A stretch of 64,000 bases of DNA from Syngnathus acus (lineage: Eukaryota; Chordata; Actinopteri; Syngnathiformes; Syngnathidae), in NCBI RefSeq assembly GCF_901709675.1, contig NC_051099.1:2170001-2234000 (forward strand), in the 5' to 3' direction. The notes under the pieces were generated by a model. It was not told the origin of the DNA. It was given only the letters and a program-made list of their open reading frames with translations, and ran no database searches. Shown here one piece after another: positions 25,201 through 37,781 of the stretch (positions are counted from its first letter, which is position 1; each line of letters starts with the position of its first letter). The translations under genes were made by a program, and so were the position numbers.

Positions 25201-28200
25201 TTCATTAGTAATATATACCAGAGCGGTAGTAACTTGGACATAATATCAGTATCATAAATGTTTTTTTTTATATATATACCGGTAATTTGATTATGATATT
25301 TACACGCGAGCACAGATCGGGATATTTTATGGCCAGCTCATCCACAATGTCTGCCACTGTCCTTGCAAAGTCGTTATGATGCCAAAAAGAAAGATAAAAT
25401 TGTGCAATGCTTTTATTTTGAAAGTGAGCAGCAGAAGCAATTAAGGGCAACAAATTGTCTTTAGTATTTGTTGCCAACGTAGTGACTTTGCTGGCGATAT
25501 TTATAGCCCTCTGGAGACTACTTTTCCAAAAAGCGACCAGTGGTGATGCCAAAGAAATAATGGCAGCGAGGTCATTATTTTGTGCATGGTGAAGGGAAGA
25601 GTGAGGATTTGCCCTGATGATGCTTATCCTAACAACCTGGACCAGTTAACACTATATTGTACGGGCTAATGATCAGTGCTTAAAATGATCATAAAAAATA
25701 GAGAATAAATATTCACAAAAAAAATCTAATTAACAATGTTTTTAAATTAAAATGTTGCTTCACCAAAAGAAAGGCATTAAATATTAAATTTAAAAAATGA
25801 AATTAAATAAAAAATGTCCTTCATTCATTCATTTGATATATTGAATTTGTCAAGGGACTTGGCATGGCTCATCACCTCAATCACCTCTTCATGAAAAGCA
25901 ACAGATTTCTTCTACTAGTCTGGCACCTTAGTTTACCAGCTGCTTTCCTTTCTTTTTTCATGAAGTATAAGTGATTTGTATGCAGATTTGCGGCGCCACC
26001 GAGCTTAATTGCAAAAGCCACACTGATTTAGCTTATTATTCCATTTATCTGATCAAGTCGCTAACTCCCAACAGCGAGTCAGGGGGTTGTTGTAGGGACA
26101 CTTGCTTTAGTGTGAGTCAAGCAGAAAATGTACAACATGCAGTTCAAATGCTTCCAGTTAGTCCAGCTTGTCAATGAATAATTGAAAAACTTCAGTAAAC
26201 AAAGGTATGCGGCCTCGAGGAAAGTGTTTTTGGATTAACATGCTTCAGTGAACCCTGTTGCTACATGTGTCAAGGGACACATGCTGGTGGTCACTTGTAT
26301 ATTTTGCACATTTGATAAATGGCGTTGAAATGTTTGCAAACAGATTCAGTAGGAGGTCAAGAGTGTTGTGTGAAAATGCTCAACGGATTGAACGTGTTTG
26401 GAACTTGGAGGTTACAAAATAATGAGAGGCCAGAAAATTCAACCGGGGTCACCGGGGGTGCTAAAAGAAAACAAAACCTACCTGATGGCTTGCCAAGTAC
26501 TGCATGAATACATTATATTAGAAAGAAAAAAGGAAAACAGTCCACTAGCCATCTTGATTATACAATTTCTGAATTCTAGAATATATTCCCAATAATGGCC
26601 CAAATATTTGATATAACAGAAATTAACCTAAATTTCTAGGGAATAAAGTATAATAATAAATTCCAATATATTATCAAACTCAAATGTTTTCATTCTACAA
26701 CAAAAATTAAAACAAAAATGTGTCACTGTTCAAATTCATTTTTTTGGGATAAGTAAAAGTTCCGCCTCCTTTTTGGTCGGTTTTAAAAATAATACATTAA
26801 AAATATATACATTTTCTCTCCACTGCGCAATTTGTTTTTCTTTGTTTTGTTTTCAAACGCAATACATTGTTACTCTCCTAACAGATTTAGCACCAATACA
26901 ATAATTTGGCAAGTCCCCCCAAACTCTGAGGAGATTAAATATCTTCATATTTGATTAAGCAGACTTTTGGGGGCGTTTGTTTCACGCTTGTATTACTGTT
27001 TCTTGCATCACCTGTCAAGAGTGTATTAACAGAACATTACTCAGACAGCTTTAGCAGAGGGAGTGGAAATTACATTTAACTTACTTTGTTTCTGTCCTAA
27101 ATTGTTAACAGAAGCTTATTGTCAGGTGGCTCAGGGCTCATATTACACGTCCATGAGGAACCATTTCAAACAAAATACCAGCAGTCTAATATAACAAACA
27201 AATAGACCACCATGATAAAAATAAAATAATCATTTGACTGCTAATAATGATCATGTCTTGCATTTCCGACAGTTTCTAAAGGGCAGGTAAAAATGGTAAA
27301 AACAACAGCTTCCGTCTTTGAAATACTTTCAATGCATTTGATTTAGACTGAGTAAAAAAAAAAACTCCAACCCACTTTTCTCATCCCTTATTCTGAATGC
27401 AAAAATCTCTTTGCACACACACCCAATCACAAACTGCAGAAAATTAAATCAAAACTGCTTTTCCGGCCTTTTGATTCTGTCAAATGAGATTATATTACTC
27501 ATTGGATTTTCTGCTTTTTCAGCCAGTGAAAAGAAATGACGCTCGAAAAGAATACAAATGTGCGAGATGTTGAGTGCTTTCGGTTTACTGTCACCTGAGG
27601 CAAGCTATTTTTAATTTGCCAACAAAAGCATTGTGTTTCTTTTTTTTTTGTCTTTCTTTCAGAAGAGTCTAAGCCTCAGGAACTAAGCCCTTCATTTGCG
27701 TGACAGGTATTGCTAGCTCAGGTGCAGGTTAGCAGCACTCTGGTCTGTTTGTTATTGTCAAATGGGAAGAATTTGCAAGAATGCTGTCGAGCAAATTTCC
27801 TTTGCGATTTTTTTCTAATTGGTGCTAGTGTCGGAGGATGAAAACAACAACAGGCATTTAAAAGAAAATTCTAATTTGTGTAATGTGCACTTAGAATGAT
27901 TACAACTTTCCTTGTTTTTCCACTCCCTCCCCCTCCCCTATTGTATTATGTTTATTTATTGAGCACATCATTAGTCTACCAGTAGCTGTGCATCTTTTTT
28001 TTTTTAATGAGACTTTCTTCTAACAGTTTAACTAGTTCAGCAAACGGCTGCGTGTTCCATCGGGGCCTCAAGAGAGTGAGGGCTCTAAGTATATTTTAAA
28101 ATATTGATGTATCCAGGACAGTGCTAAGGATGTTGTGTGTAATGAACATGGCCATGTGTGGTGATGGGGGAAAAAAAAATGATGGCGTCTAATGTCAGAC

Positions 28201-29480
28201 AGGGAAATGACATCCGTGGGTCTGGCGAGTATAATTTGGTTTTATTACGGAACGTAAAAACCTTTCATGGTTAATGATGCAGTATTAGTATTAACAAAAT
28301 GCCTGAAGGAAGGAGTCCAAACAATGTTTGTCTCCACTATGGACTATTATTTGCGGTGTGAAAGTTTTCCCACGAAATGATTTTGTGTGACGTAGGAAGA
28401 GGATCGATTATTTTATTTTGGTACAGCTAAGACTGTGAAGGTTATGGTGCTAATCCAAATTGGATTGTTTTGCTCTGGCAGAGATCTAATGAGTGCCATT
28501 TTAGCATTTCGAATAATGCCTGTGGACTAACCTGGGCATTTATGGAAATGGTCATTATTTTCCATACATGATAAGCAAGCCAGGCTGTTATTTTGCTTAG
28601 CTATGAATGGTAAATGGGCTTCCATTAGATGATAATATTTTTCATTCTTAGCTTGCTTGGCTGCTCTCTTGACCTAAAACAAAAATGAATCAGTCTCGCT
28701 ATTATTTTTGCAGCCTCGGAAGAAAATCGAATTATCTACGCCAAAGAGATCGACTCTAACAATTATCATATGATGACTTGGAGTAGGTGGTGTTCTAAAA
28801 TGCAGCGCAAAGCTAGTGGAGTCATAACCGAGCTGCAATAAAACAGTCTTCTCCTAATGCCTGAGACAAATGAAGCGTAGAGGGCCTTTGACAAAGCCTT
28901 CTATCTATGTGTCCAATCATTTGTTTGCACTTCACGCAAGTGCGCTCAGTAAAAAAATAAAAAAATGTTGATTCCCCCGAGGGGACTGTTTGATCCCGCT
29001 GGCCATAAAGGGGGCACAATCTCACAAAAGCACAATAAAAGGCTTTAAAGTATAAAACAGCTGCGACACGTGTGCGCTCCAGTGACTGTGCATCTGCTCT
29101 GCAGAGGTTGTTTGTCTTCTTTTCCTCTTAATGATGGACTTTTTAGTTGCGGCTTCCCTTGCAAAGCTGCCAATTTGTGAGAGCAGCCATGAGAAGAGGT
29201 GATGAAAGTGGAACTTGACTGCTATAATAGTGGCCTTGTAATTGGCTAATGATGTTGCCGCATCTGCAGCAGTGTCGGAAGGTGACACAACATACACTTG
29301 CTGGTTACGGCATTAGGTGTGGGAGCCGCTCTGAAGAGAAAAAAAATAATAAATCAAGTGTTCTACGCAATTTGATTTGCATGAAAACCCGTGTGGTTTA
29401 TTGATTTTTTTTAATCATTATATTGTTTTATTCTTATAATATAGTTACAGCTAAAACAAAATATTATATTTAAATATACA

Positions 29481-29756
29481 CTGTTGTTTGGGTGACCCCA
29501 AACATTTGAACGGTAGTGTAAATATTATTATAATAAAATATTATGAATTAAATATTATAAATTATATCTTATATTTGTATAAGATTATAAAAAATCTATG
29601 AATATAAGTATACATATATATTATAATATTTTTTACACAGAAGATTATATATATAATCTATAAATAATTATCTAAATAAATATATACACTACCGTTCAAA
29701 AGTTTGGGGTCACCCAAACAATTTTGTGACCCCAAACTTTTGAACGGTAGTGTATA
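29481..29756. mobile_element. MITE-like inverted-repeat element with perfect terminal hairpin
   Basis: Three copies of the same terminal sequence are present: a diverged copy at 29481-29520 (ends GAACGGTAGTGTA), and two at 29683-29713 and 29726-29756 that are exact inverse complements, 31 bp each, with a 12-nt loop. The motif CACTACCGTTCAAAAGTTTG is a common teleost DNA-transposon terminus (Tc1/mariner-like, from memory). The outer copies enclose about 165 bp of AT-rich DNA with no coding frame. It looks like a non-autonomous element whose right end was inverted and duplicated. The family name is uncertain; the palindrome is certain. Confidence 0.75.
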
Positions 29757-30414
29757 TGCAAAATTATATTTTCAAAAATATTTTTAATTATTAATTTTCT
29801 GTTAACTAACTGTACCCAATTTATTCGCTCAGTTTTCTTCTACCAGGAATGACTAAATGAATCTTTAGAAAAAGCCGTGATTGATTTTCCTCCCCGAAAA
29901 ATACTGTTTACTGCGAATCTACTCTCGACTTTTGATTCCTCTCTAGGATTTCTCAAAATCACATTTACGCATCAAGAGAAAAAGGCCACAGACTTTCCAC
30001 TTAGAGGAGACTCGGCCCCCCAAGCAAAGGTGTGTGCGACAGTGCAGCACACATTTATAGTGCAAACTAATTATCTCATGACAAAGATTGTCTATTACCA
30101 CACAGAAAAAAAATCAGATTCACCCATGGAGAGTTCTCTCAACCCCTCACGAGGTGATTTGCTGCCAGATACATCAAAAGATGTGTCTTGGATATGTTTG
30201 AATTCAGCACAAAAGTATGCTGCAGCGGAGTGAAGAATACATTTATTTATAGAAAATATAAACATATTCTCTGTCAGAGGTAACATTTCCGTAAAGGGCT
30301 TTGTTATGGCAACAGCTGTGCTGTATACATTTTGGTCCTCTGTGTCATTTGCACTTGTATTCGTCAAAACATAAAAACGACATTTGTCCAACACCTTTGT
30401 GTCATTTCCCTCAG

Positions 30415-30522
30415 GAGCCCTGTGTTTTCAACTGCTATGGCTGCTGCATTTTGGAAGCTGCAACCCCTGCACTTGGCCTTGTGGAGCTCCCTTCTATGCC
30501 TCAGCATCATTCCTCAAGCCAG
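30415..30522 (+). CDS. gabra3: gabra3 first coding exon (signal peptide), coding from 30437
   Basis: The acceptor is a pyrimidine-rich stretch ending CCCTCAG at 30414. The ATG at 30437-30439 opens 28 codons plus two bases (AG), ending at donor GTAGGA (30523). The peptide is a textbook signal sequence: short basic N-region (FWK), hydrophobic core LALWSSLLCLSII, then PQA before likely cleavage. An earlier in-frame ATG lies upstream of the acceptor (30332) and would be used only if the exon started further left. The exon leaves phase 2 and joins exon 3 as AG|T (Ser29). Confidence 0.82.
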
Positions 30523-33500
30523 GTAGGACAAAGTGATCTCCTTTCCGATAGCACCATGTGCAATTTGCAGTCTTCTGTGCCAGCTATTGTTTACGTGAGG
30601 TGTTTTGCATCACGCCTCATTAATCAAGTTGACTGCTCCACTAAATCGTGCAATCCAGCCAATATCTTTAGAAGCAAATATAAACTCACCCAACACTTCA
30701 TTAGGTACAACTGTATCGAATCAGATACACCAAAAGCTGTGGAGTCAGACATGGTCAGAGTGCTATTATTATAACAATGCATGGACTTTAGAATAATATT
30801 AAAGAAAATATAAATATATATAATGTTTTTTGTGTTAATAGAGGGTTTTAAATGAACATTGAAAAACATATATAATGAAAATAGCATAATTTTTTTTCGA
30901 TTGAATGAGAAGTACTACAACTTTTTGTTGAAATGAACATCTCATTATAAATACAGTAAAAGCATTTGAATTACGACTGGGAGAATTTATCTCCATTTGC
31001 AGTAATATATATTCCGAATTAAAATAGAACTTGTGCCACCTTGCAAGGTGAGCCTGTCCTCACATCTAAATTGTGCACAGAGCAACAGTACATTTTACTG
31101 ACTGCTGAATTAATTTGCATTGTGCAGCACACCACACTTGTGATTGTCCATTCACAGCATTTTCTCTCCTGCTTCTTTTGCACATTTCTGAACGTGTGTT
31201 AAGAGTCAGCTAAAAAAAAAAAAAAAGAAAGACCGCCCCTTAGTATCTAGATGTCATTCTAATCATGCCTCTTGTAATTTCAAGTGAAGAGAATGTGCGC
31301 TGGTTGCCATGTTTGCATCGTTGATAAGGCTGCCGGATATTATAGCAGGAGGAAATGGCAAATTGTAAACCGCTTGAAACATTTTGAAAGCAAAAGCTCA
31401 CCAACCCAGGAAGAAAGCAGGCTGGGGAACAAATCCTTACCCCATGTACGTAATGTGATACATATTGAGATGCACACACTCGATATTGCTTATGATGTCT
31501 TGTTCCTTGAATTTCAATAACTCTGACTTTGGAGACCTTTTCCATGTCCATATTGAATCCAATCATGAAACCATCAAATTGTACTACTTCAAAATCAGTG
31601 GCGGTCATTCAAGGAGGGAGAAGCTAAAAATACGACTTTTTTCCTTTCCTCGCTCTCTTTACGAAACTCCCAAGACCCCCACTGTCAGATTATCTTGGTT
31701 TCAAGACCTGTAGCAAACGATTGGCAGTATCCATTACATTAATTATGAATAACCATTCCATTCTTTATGAGAGCAGCGTATTAATAATAACATACTGTAT
31801 ATGAAATGTTGACATCCTCAGGGACGAAAAAAAAAACGTCACACACTCCCCATTGGGATCCAAGCAGGCCATGGAATTTATTATTCATGGCCAAAGCACA
31901 CCACTTGACGGAGATGGTAATTTTTCCATAATTACCTCAACTATAATCGAGTGCACGTATTCAATGTCCTTTCCCAGAAATGTCCATTTTCATATTCATG
32001 TATTTTTTTTTTGTGCTTTAATAAAAAGCTGGCTCCTAAGCTAATGATGAATCGCACTACTTGGCTGCAACCAGCCGAGGTGCTAATGATTCAGTCTTAA
32101 CTACATTGCAGGAAAAACGATAAGACATCCAACATCTCGGTGACAATTCCGCCAGGGAGTATTATATATTACAAGGTCAAAAAAGAGGTCAAATCATTCC
32201 TATCATTCAAAATGACCATGAAAATGGTGAATGTACAGCACACGAGATGTCTCTCTGTCTGAGAGCTCCCTTTTGATTCCACCGTCGGAATTCCAAATGG
32301 GCTTTAGTACAGTTGAGGAAGAAGACATTCCTGATGATTTATCGTATAACTGACAAAAGGCCTTTGGGGAACTGGCGTTGTGCAACTTGGCACGTTTTGC
32401 GCATCCTCAAAAAGCAACCTGACATGCTAGATGGTTTGTTTCACACATGCACCTGGGATACAATTGATCAAATCTGGATCGACACAAAGCAGATCAACTT
32501 AGAAGGTCATTGGACGAATGCTCAAATGGCTCAATCAGATTAACATGGACAAGAATAAATAATAACAATAATAAATGAGTCATAAAAATAATGATATAAT
32601 AAAATGTGTGTCTTGGCTTAGCGGTCAGGAAAAGTCAAACTGGACTTTTTTAATCCAAATTGCTCCTTTGTGGCCTCACAATAAAACTGTTGTTATATCA
32701 TTGTGTTTGTCTTCACGGGCCACCATTGTTTACAAGCACATTAAAAGTGAGTTTCGACCCACAGCAGCTGCCTTGAGGATCTGATGGCTCCATCTTGGTT
32801 GCAATCACATCTATTCTGTGCTTGGAAAGATGCACTTGCAAGATTACATCTGCATTATCCATCTGGTTCCAAGAAACATTCACATTATTCTTCGCAATAA
32901 TTCACGCAGTACAAAAAATCTTATTCAGTTGTCTTGACTTCTTTTTAGTTAAGACTATCTTGCTTTCTGTTTTGTAATGTGTAGCCATGTCGCTGGTTGA
33001 TGTGGCATTTAATCGATGGCCATAAGGATGAGAGTGCAATGTGTACACTTTCCCCATGGATCCTTCGCTTGTAAGATTGGCCAGACTTCTCACCTCGTCT
33101 TCCATGAATTATTCACGGAGAGGGGGCGTCACTTTGAGACGCGACCTGGTCAACAGATAACATTCTGTTTGGGCAGGGCTGTCAAGGTTAACGTGAGAAG
33201 GGTAATGTATTCTCATGGCCGAGCCACTTTGCTGATTGAATTATCAGGGTGACGGCGGCCTGGGGGCGGAGACTAATGGCAATCATAGTTGATCAGGGAA
33301 TATTTACCTTCTGTCTTTCAATCAGAAACATCAACTAGATGTTCATGAAAGGAAATATAGTCTACTGCACACACTGATTCCAAGGTGAAAGAGCTAATCA
33401 GTGCGTTTGTTTTCTTTTAACAAGATTTCCAGTCGCCTCTGCACACAGCCCTTTTAATAATGCAGTTATTTTGTTCAGTCTTGGCAAAAGTACAATGTTT

Positions 33501-35020
33501 CAAGGCTATGCATTAGTGGCAACATTTCAAATGACATTACGCTCGGGCGGATAGATAGCTCTGTTGTTGAAGTCAGATAAATTAAAATCTTCCTTTGCCA
33601 ACCAAATGGGTTAGGACAAGAGCCAAGAGGAAAGTGTAACGAATCAAAGATCCTGCCAGCAACCAGTCACAAACGATCACACAAACACATTTAAATTCTT
33701 ACTTTTACACTGAAGAAGCTATTCCTGTACATCGGGAGACACTTACAGGTGCAATATTTTCAGTATTGTCTTTCCAAAACTGGTAAATGCATTTTCCATT
33801 CCATCCCCACACCAGAAGATTTACAAAGGCATGGTTGGATGAATGTGCTGCAGAAACATTTGACAGCCCTGACCCCATCAAACACCTTCAGTCCTTCAGA
33901 ACTGCGATACAGATGGAAATTTTGTCCCTTGACTTGTCAAATAGCCAGGATGAATGACAAAAAAAAAATCCTATCTCCTGACCCAGTTTTAAGAAGAATG
34001 GACCCAATTAATTTTTTAAAACATGAGTGGTAATAAAAATTGCTAGCTGAACTGACGTTTGGAATGAAACATGTTGCTATTCACACGTTGTGCCGTCCTG
34101 CCTGGAAAATAATGACATCTTTACAGAGTCGGCTTTTACGCGAGTATTCCGAAGCTTGCTTACAGTTCTAAATGATCCCTTCATTGCTGCTGATGCAGTC
34201 GATAGCGTCTCCAAAATCCCTGCAGATGTGAGCGCGATACGAGTGTGGCACCGTGGCTTGCTTGCTTGCTTGCTTCTAAAAGTGCATCAGAGACTAGATT
34301 GATGTCACCCGCAATGATAGCACGCATCTCCGATCCTATCTCACCGTTTGATCATTTCCTGCTGTCGTACCAGCTTCCAGCTTTCGTCCGTCCCTAATTT
34401 ACGACTCAGCTCCTCTTGTTAAAATTCCTGATTCTAGCAGTTATATAAATTCCACATGCCGCGATTTACATATTAGTTGACTAATGATGTCATATTTCGG
34501 TGATAATTAGGGGATTTGGTGATTTGTCAAATATCATGACATAGCCTTGGAGGAGGTCGTAGCTCTCCAAATGGCCTCTGTCTTGTTGTTGTGTCACCGT
34601 TTGAGCCAAGAGTGGCAGTGTGACAGCTGAACAGATAAGGAAGAGGTCGAATAGGCGCCGAGGAGCAGAGTGTGCAGTCCTCAGTCAACTGTTTTTCAAG
34701 TGCCACTTTTCTTTTAATGGCCAAATTTGAGCATGCCATTCAAAACTGATTATAGTCTAGGCTGTGGAAATTAGCATACCAGTGCTGTCAACTCTGAGTA
34801 CCAAAAAAAAAAAAGAAAACCAAGCAACAAAGCGCATTTTTCATTATTCATTTTGGAAGCTGCATTTAGCAAAAAAAACTGTCCTACTCTGCAGAGTATT
34901 TATAGTGAAGGCTGAGGAATGGCGAGCGTATATGAAAGAAGTCATTTAAAAATCACGAGAGAATACATTCGACGCCCTTCTACAAGCCCAGACACAACTT
35001 GTACATTGCTGACAAAAATA

Positions 35021-35452
35021 AATTCAAGTCAAGTCAAGTTTATTTGTATAGCCCTAAATCACAAGCAGTCTCAAAGGGCTTCACATAGACAAAAATTGAC
35101 AATTATTCTCAAAGCATCCCCTGATCTTAAGCTCCCAAAAGGGCAAGGAAAAACTCAAAACCCCTGCCCGGGGAAAATGAGAAACCTTGAGAAGGGACCA
35201 CAGATGGAAGGATCCCCCTTTCAGGATCACCAGGTTGTAATGGATGCAGAGAGGGCACAAATAATACATAATATGAAAATCAAAAGTAGATGTCCAAGTC
35301 AGAGCGAAGGGCTGCCAGAGGAGCCCTCTGCTATCCTGGCTGTGGAGGTTGAGCTGCAGTTCCCCCAACCTGAATTAGCCCACAAGAATCCAGATAGCCG
35401 CTGTCAGCTTGGGTGCCACCTAACCACCTCCCCGGCCGGGGGGGGGGGGGGA
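35021..35452 (+). repeat. Teleost interspersed repeat ('caagtttatttgtatagccc' family)
   Basis: It begins with tandem TCAAG units running into 'caagtttatttgtatagccc', then 'tctcaaagggcttcacata'. This is a very common fish repeat beginning whose tail contains 'gggcaaggaaaaactcaaaa' and 'gaaaccttgagaagggacca'. A stop-poor frame of 217 codons crosses it (34919-35572) but is explained by the repeat. It ends near a poly(G) run at 35438-35451. The superfamily is not assigned here. Confidence 0.8.
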
Positions 35453-35747
35453 GAAAACAAAACAAACTCCAAGTCTGCTATCCTTGAAATTCAAGTTGAT
35501 ATGAAGGGCAACATGATTTCCAATCTCCCTGCTGCAAGAAAATTGATAAAAATGTTAATGCTTCTTCTTTAAGGTGCTTTGTAATGTATGCAACCTTTTT
35601 TTTTTTTTTTTAATGGTGCAATATTCAAGTCAGCAAGTCAAGGGCAAAAGTCAGCAGTATGAGTTTCCCAATGGTCACAATACCTAGAAAAAACTCAGTG
35701 TGCACCTCTTCTCCATTGCATATGCCTGCTGTAGTGGCTCAATATTG

Positions 35748-35846
35748 GTCCATATATAAGGCGCACCTGATTATAAGGCGCACTGTCGGCTTTTGAGAAA
35801 ATTGGAGGTTTTTAGGTGCGCCTTATAGTGCGGAAAATACGGTAAT
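35748..35846. mobile_element. Short palindromic MITE-like element ('taaggcgcacc')
   Basis: The left arm contains ATAAGGCGCACCT and the right arm AGGTGCGCCTTATAG, followed by the terminal TGCGGAAAATACGGTA. The inverted arms flank about 45 bp with an extra direct copy of the GGCGCAC motif. Elements with this terminus (read inward as TACCGTATTTTCCGC) are widespread in fish. The left terminus is eroded. No coding content. A similar terminus motif appears at the tmem164 exon 6 acceptor. Confidence 0.65.
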
Positions 35847-36149
35847 CTTTCGAAACAAGCAAGTGGATGACAGAAGAAGCAAGCAAAGACAAATTCTTCA
35901 CATTGTTCAGGCTTGAAAAAAGCTACACGGCGGCCATTGATAAGCGACGACGTGCTACATAATGCGCTGCTGCGTAACTATTGAAGGGAGGATCTGCTAT
36001 GAGAGCGTTGGAAAGGTTAACCCATGCATCATTCTCGGCAAGGAGTTTATTCATCGGGACAGTAGAAGACTCATACGCCTACACATTCTCGCAACTTTAG
36101 GTGCTCCGAGTTAAAAATGTATAATATCCAAACTAGGTCTCCCAGAGCT

Positions 36150-36490
36150 CCAGCCAGGAACGTTATCAGGTTTCAATATTCATTCTGCAAGGCTTCGAGC
36201 AGCCTGGCTAATTAACGTGCCTCGCCTCTGGTAAAACTCTTCAATAAGTGCATAATGTTAGAAGGATAATAGCATCTTTCGAGGTGACATCACGCCGCAC
36301 CAATGGGAGCAATCGATTCCATAAATGAATCAGGCATATTTCAGCAATCCCACCTTTCTGGCGGCGTTAAACTACATAAGCTCATTAGTGAGCACAGAGC
36401 ATTGATCCGTCTCAAATGGAAAGGAGGAATATCTTCAAGTTGCTTTCATGCCATACAGCAAAAGAGGAAGATGCTAATTACTGGGGTGAG
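36150..36490. promoter_or_regulatory. Candidate conserved non-coding block in gabra3 intron 2
   Basis: Non-repetitive, compositionally even sequence with CTGGCTAATTAACGTG near 36205, CATAAATGAATCAGGC near 36321 and AAGCTCATTAGTGAGC near 36377, lacking coding potential and transposon character. It stands out from the homopolymer-rich DNA on both sides. Enhancer function is inference only. Confidence 0.25.
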
Positions 36491-37395
36491 GCCTTAGCAT
36501 CACCTCTGTAGGAGTACTTTGAACTTAGGTTAAAAATGACATAAGTGAGGCATACCTTTGTTCAATATTCCAATTATTATTATTTTTAAATAATTTCAAA
36601 TCTTTGATTACATTTAGAAAAACAAAAATGTACAAATAATTCAATTAAATCAAATGTATTTATATGAAAAGTTGTTTTTTAATTTACCCCAATAAAGGCT
36701 TTCTATTATGTTACGTCAAATCAATGTGTGAAAACTAATCAGGGTCAGATTGTGAATGCTTCCAATGCAGTCTTAGATAACAAGTGCGTGAGTGTACGCA
36801 AGCTGCATCAATTATGGTCACACACCTCCGAGCCGGCAGCATCCTCCTCCTGCCCTTAGAAACAACCTCAAACACAAAACATCTCATCTGGTGCCAAGTC
36901 TGCTATCCTTGAAGTATCTGAGTGCTACACAGCACCAACACAAGACTCAATTGTTCAACTTGCCTTGAATCAATCAATGGAAATGACAATATGTCTACAT
37001 ATTTTCGATGGCATTGGTTAATTATTCCAAAATGAGATATGAAGTTATGTAGTACTTTTAATCCTAAAAGTTTTTATTGCAGACAAGGTTCGTTTGTAAC
37101 GATCGAAATGTCTTCAAATTGTGTCCACTGGAACTTTATTGCTATCAGTGTTTGCTGATTGGGAATTGCTGGGATATTTGACCCCTTCGGGGGATTCAAG
37201 CTTAATTAAAGACTGTACTCATTAAATCATCAGCGCTCGAAATAAATCCCGCAATTCTCTCCTGATGGATATTATGAGATGTCAATTAATATGTGCTGCA
37301 ACATCTATGGTAACTTATAGCATACGATGAAGAATCGAACATGATATCTGATAAATACAGTACTGAGGGGGGCTGCCGCTACAATACTCTAATTC

Positions 37396-37618
37396 AGGGG
37401 GTTTTCAACTGAGCTAAATTTGACATCATTTGGATGGATAGATGATTCACAAAATTAGCTGGAAAAAAAATCTAGTCTAAATAACAACAGAATTATCCAT
37501 CCATCCATTTTATTTTTATTTTATATATTTATTTTATTTGTAAAAATGATTTTCCATTTCCAATTTCACGGACCACCTACAACAACGCCAGGGACCACGA
37601 GAGGGCCGCGGACCAACG
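37396..37618. repeat. Probable eroded non-autonomous hAT-type repeat next to exon 3
   Basis: The left end CAGGGGGTTTTCAACTGAG and the right portion 'gagggccgcggaccaac' resemble a fish repeat whose ends read 'cagGGGTTCTCAA' and 'ccgcggaccac'. The interior is low-complexity TTTTATTTTATT. It ends about 160 bp upstream of the exon 3 acceptor. The assignment is by general resemblance. Confidence 0.4.
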
Positions 37619-37781
37619 CTTGACTATCTTTGCTCGAATTAATTGCAAGCAATTCACATATGTATTTCAAATGACTCCACTTTTTAGTCAATACAAAATT
37701 CCTGTAAATGACTATCCTATACTACATTTGCTTTATGACGTACTTGTTTTGCCACTAACTTGTGTCCATTTCTTCCCAAAG

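Larger units (their letters stand above)
17455..30414 (+). other. gabra3 intron 1 (candidate), no exon recognised
   Basis: About 13 kb of AT-rich sequence without a supportable exon. Contents: poly(C) runs at 17898, 18961 and 21831, a poly(G) run at 22263-22277, a (TC)n tract at 22384-22402, very AT-rich stretches near 23970-24060 and 29400-29680, an unexplained minus-strand open frame at 25268-25552, and a hairpin-forming repeat at 29481-29756. Sequence around 28540-28760 has a conserved-enhancer-like texture, but this cannot be tested here. Confidence 0.5.
30523..37781 (+). other. gabra3 intron 2
   Basis: A 7.3-kb intron. It contains an interspersed teleost repeat (35021-35452), a palindromic MITE-like element (35748-35846), a further repeat just upstream of the next exon (37396-37618) and a 20-nt exact direct repeat (35469-35488 and 36894-36913). 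The block 36150-36490 is non-repetitive, with TAATTA and other homeodomain-like cores, and is a candidate conserved element. No additional exon was found that would lengthen the short N-terminus. Confidence 0.6.

Noticed and set aside
30605-30796. Open frame after the first gabra3 coding exon
   Set aside because: It lies in intron 2 beyond a clear donor at 30523 and has no acceptor or homology.
34919-35572. A 217-codon + strand open frame in gabra3 intron 2
   Set aside because: It lies across a well-known teleost interspersed repeat and a poly(G) run, so the openness is explained by the repeat.
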